From a bacterium (lineage in GTDB: Bacteria; UBA10199; 2-02-FULL-44-16; JAAZCA01): a DNA stretch of 64,000 nucleotides. Both the position numbers and the translations under genes were made by a program. The DNA lies in contig JAJZQH010000013.1 in the NCBI GenBank assembly GCA_021810905.1, positions 60,662 through 124,661 on the forward strand, read 5' to 3'. This document shows, piece after piece, positions 62,237 to 64,000 of this stretch (position 1 is the stretch's first letter; each line of letters starts with the position of its first letter). Under the pieces are notes generated by a model, which saw nothing but the letters and a program-made list of their open reading frames with translations, was not told the DNA's origin and made no database searches.

Positions 62237-62288
62237 CCCTCTCCCCTCAAGGGAGAGGGTGGCGGAAACCCCGCAGCAAGCTGCGGGG
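62237..62288. repeat. Two adjacent GC-rich hairpins
   Basis: CCCTCTCCC/GGGAGAGGG (62237-62259) and CCCCGCAG-CAAG-CTGCGGGG (62269-62288), just past the stop codon of the 62296 gene. They could terminate it; neither has a U-run. The first resembles intergenic repeats common in many draft genomes. Confidence 0.6.
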
Positions 62289-62295
62289 AATCATC

Positions 62296-63612
62296 TCATT
62301 GATCTTCTTCGGGGTGACTATCGTCGTCCCTTTGATCTCGGCCGCCTTTTCCCTGATCGCCCTGATCGCGCGTGTGCTGGGGATTAAAGGGCCGCTCGAC
62401 CCGTACCTGAGATCGCTCATCAGCGGCTGGTGCGCCGGCGTATTGAGACGGCGACGTAAAACTGAAAGTGAGCAATCCTGCGCGCGCGTTCGTGAGAGTC
62501 CCTGCAAAGCCGGTGTCGAACTCACGCCCGTGCCCCATACTCAACTGCAGCTGACCTGCATAAGGAAGCGAGCTGTCGGTAATCCTGCGAGGCGCTGCGA
62601 ACGGGTCGGGCTTCATCCCCGCGCGCGATCCTGTATGGTGGACAATCGATGGTTGCTGCGCGCTGCGCTCGGGCGAATTCACGAAACTCACGGCCGAATT
62701 CCGCGACTGATCTGCTGCGCGTTCGGCCGAACGAACGGACTCACGTTGCGAGAGGGATATCGCTGCAAAGGGATCAGAGCGAACGTCCTGGGAACGAGCA
62801 TCGATCTCAACGGCCGCACCGTCTTCAACGATGCTTATGGAAGGAGCGGCTTTAGCTGCCAGCTCACCATCCTTTGCAGCCGAAGCTGCGCCGGTTGCTA
62901 CGGACGTCGATTTCTCCGAAGATGACGATGCCGCAGGTTGAGATGAATTTCCGGAAGAATTCGCGCCTGATTCGCAGGATACGGATGTAACGATTGCCGA
63001 AGAGTCCTGGGCTTTGGAAGGAAATATGACGCCCATGACCTCTGTCGAAGGCGGAGTTGCCGAAGCAGGCGACGCATTCGCGGGCACGCCATCAGGACCT
63101 GCGCCTGAACGCACTACCTCTTCGCTTTTGTTTACCGCTTCTCGCGAAGTCGAATTTTCAGACTTTGGGACCTCTACAGGAACAGGAGGAGACTCGCACG
63201 TATAAGTCGGCGTGTTGGAAAACTGCTTTGCAGATTGATTCTGTTGAGTGCTGGGGTCGACTGCCAGCGGGTTGTTTGTCGCATTCTGCCCGGTGAGATA
63301 CTGATCGTTCCATAGCTTGATCTCATCCGAAGACTCTGGTTCATCCTCGACGGGGATATCCGAGATGTCACAACGTTCGACCGTGCCGTCGCGAATGATA
63401 TCTACGCCGCCATCCGGATGGAGGGTTGCCACGACCTCGCCGTCGGAAGATGCAAAGATAACGCTTCCGTCAGCGCTGCATGCCGAATAAAGAGGCATGC
63501 CCAGCTCGCGCTCGACATATGACAGAACCCTGGCCGCGCGATCCTCAAAGCTCTCGGGCTTTGCCTCGACGATCGGCTCCAATGCTAAAATTTTGTGCGG
63601 TTTATCGACCAT
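62296..63612 (-). CDS. Unknown low-complexity protein
   Basis: 438 aa. A short folded-looking N-terminus (VLSYVERELGMPLYSACSAD; EVVATLHPDGGVDIIRDG) is followed by ~250 residues rich in Ser, Ala, Glu and Asn. A more ordered segment comes next (YAGQLQLSMGHGREFDTGFA; ARAGLLTFSFTSPS), then a charged Asp/Gln tail. No signal or membrane segment. The composition resembles the protein at 1-1146 but I find no shared motif. ATG 63612 is chosen over TTG 63651; no clear ribosome binding site. Function unknown. Confidence 0.6.
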   Translation of the reverse strand: MVDKPHKILALEPIVEAKPESFEDRAARVLSYVERELGMPLYSACSADGSVIFASSDGEVVATLHPDGGVDIIRDGTVERCDISDIPVEDEPESSDEIKLWNDQYLTGQNATNNPLAVDPSTQQNQSAKQFSNTPTYTCESPPVPVEVPKSENSTSREAVNKSEEVVRSGAGPDGVPANASPASATPPSTEVMGVIFPSKAQDSSAIVTSVSCESGANSSGNSSQPAASSSSEKSTSVATGAASAAKDGELAAKAAPSISIVEDGAAVEIDARSQDVRSDPFAAISLSQRESVRSAERAADQSRNSAVSFVNSPERSAQQPSIVHHTGSRAGMKPDPFAAPRRITDSSLPYAGQLQLSMGHGREFDTGFAGTLTNARAGLLTFSFTSPSQYAGAPAADERSQVRVERPFNPQHTRDQGDQGKGGRDQRDDDSHPEEDQ

Positions 63613-63793
63613 TGTAAAAAATGAAGCGCGGCCCAGAGGGCCCTCCCTCAACTGTATTATCGGCTGCGCAGGACCCTTAGTTGCTATTTTTTTTGATTCT
63701 CTGGGATTTTTATATCCTTAGGATAGAAGATATCTGAAAGTCGATTTAGAGCCCCTGAAATCAGAAATCGAGAGAATCAGAGACGAGAAAACA

Positions 63794-63815
63794 GGCGCTG
63801 CCTCATGGCAGCGCC
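63794..63815 (-). terminator. Terminator hairpin containing the stop codon
   Basis: 9-bp perfect stem GGCGCTGCC/GGCAGCGCC with loop TCAT, followed on the minus strand by TGTTTTCTC. The stop codon of the four-helix-bundle gene lies in the loop. Confidence 0.75.
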
Positions 63816-64000
63816 CCGATCTGGACAGCTGAGAGCCTGAGCCGTGATTTGAGAGAGTCCCGCTCCTGAGCTTTCATCAGCCCGAACGCACACGCCAGAT
63901 CCAATGCTGCCGCCACCTCCGCTATCGACCCCACCGAGATCTCGAAGAACCTCCGCCGCTCGGCGCTCGACCTCCTCTTCGCGTTGCCCTCCGCCTCGTT
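63803..64000 (-). CDS. Four-helix-bundle protein (S23/IVS type), 5' end beyond window
   Basis: The last 65 codons are visible; the start is past the right edge. The segment EGNAKRRSSAERRRFFEIS, then GSIAEVAAALDLACAFGL, matches the C-terminal helices of the four-helix-bundle family first found in 23S rRNA intervening sequences and common as free-standing genes in many bacteria. Biochemical function is unknown. The frame was read directly from the sequence, since the gene is cut by the window edge. The stop lies in a terminator loop. Confidence 0.8.
   Translation of the reverse strand, partial: NEAEGNAKRRSSAERRRFFEISVGSIAEVAAALDLACAFGLMKAQERDSLKSRLRLSAVQIGALP

Noticed and set aside
62182..62925. 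247-codon plus-strand frame with a hydrophobic stretch
   Set aside because: It starts in intergenic hairpins and opposes the unknown gene at 62296-63612; Cys/Arg-rich sequence suggests a shadow.

Overview
The window is dense, GC-rich chromosomal DNA from a Gram-negative bacterium. TolC-type outer-membrane factors, an MlaC-like periplasmic carrier, PlsB, lipoproteins and two consensus sigma-54 promoters all point that way. The complete Rnf complex, EtfAB and a membrane EtfAB:quinone oxidoreductase-like protein suggest an anaerobic or facultative metabolism built on ferredoxin, NAD and quinone. My best guess is an uncultured deltaproteobacterium-like lineage; this rests on gene content only. 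No rRNA, tRNA, CRISPR array, prophage or transposase gene was seen.

Layout. 1-1146: the start of an unknown Ala/Ser-rich protein that runs off the left edge and carries an in-frame palindromic element. 1280-7877: apbE-rnfE-A-B-C-D-G on the minus strand. 8492-12930: TPM protein, nucleotidyltransferase, LemA and an NarI/HdrD-like EtfAB:quinone oxidoreductase. 13004-14625: a secreted unknown and a HEAT-repeat protein. 14668-21037: a six-gene drug-type exporter (TolC, HlyD, two ABC ATPases, two ABC-2 permeases). 21060-25726: deoxynucleoside kinase, etfA, etfB, a small lipoprotein and ahcY. 26017-30800: three surface or secreted proteins, two behind near-identical sigma-54 promoters. 31025-36709: phosphodiesterase, MlaC-like protein, an outer-membrane factor and a GAF histidine kinase. 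36953-41867: S41 protease, ribF, an orphan AroE-like N-terminal domain and a lone receiver protein. 41879-50047: a UvrD/PcrA helicase, glmS, glmU, a single-pass protein and tldD. 50498-58621: yfiH, rluD, pyrD, pyrK, rimI, eno, miaA and mutL. 58800-61944: a flavodoxin-like protein and plsB. 61974-62167: DnaA boxes around an AT-rich core, a candidate replication origin. 62296-64000: a low-complexity unknown and the end of a four-helix-bundle protein.

How the genes work together. Rnf couples reduced ferredoxin to NAD with ion transport, and ApbE flavinylates RnfG and RnfD. EtfAB collects electrons from dehydrogenases and the 10954-12930 protein can pass them to the quinone pool. GlmS/GlmU make UDP-GlcNAc for the envelope and PlsB starts phospholipid synthesis. 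The exporter, the second outer-membrane factor and the MlaC-like protein serve the envelope.

The most unusual aspect is the repeat content. Five sequence-unrelated families share one architecture: short inverted arms or opposed arrays of 6-8 bp units that could fold as long hairpins between genes. A separate 151-166 bp palindrome has arms that differ between its two copies yet remain perfectly self-complementary. A third class is a mosaic repeat of up to about 450 bp at three loci. Repeat DNA supplies the stop codon of at least seven genes (rnfD, the phosphodiesterase, rluD, one ABC ATPase, glmU, ribF, pyrK). It lies in frame inside uvrD and the gene at 1-1146, and contributes the N-terminus of the phosphodiesterase and the HEAT protein. 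This resembles the protein-embedded palindromic elements of Rickettsia, but here several unrelated families behave alike.
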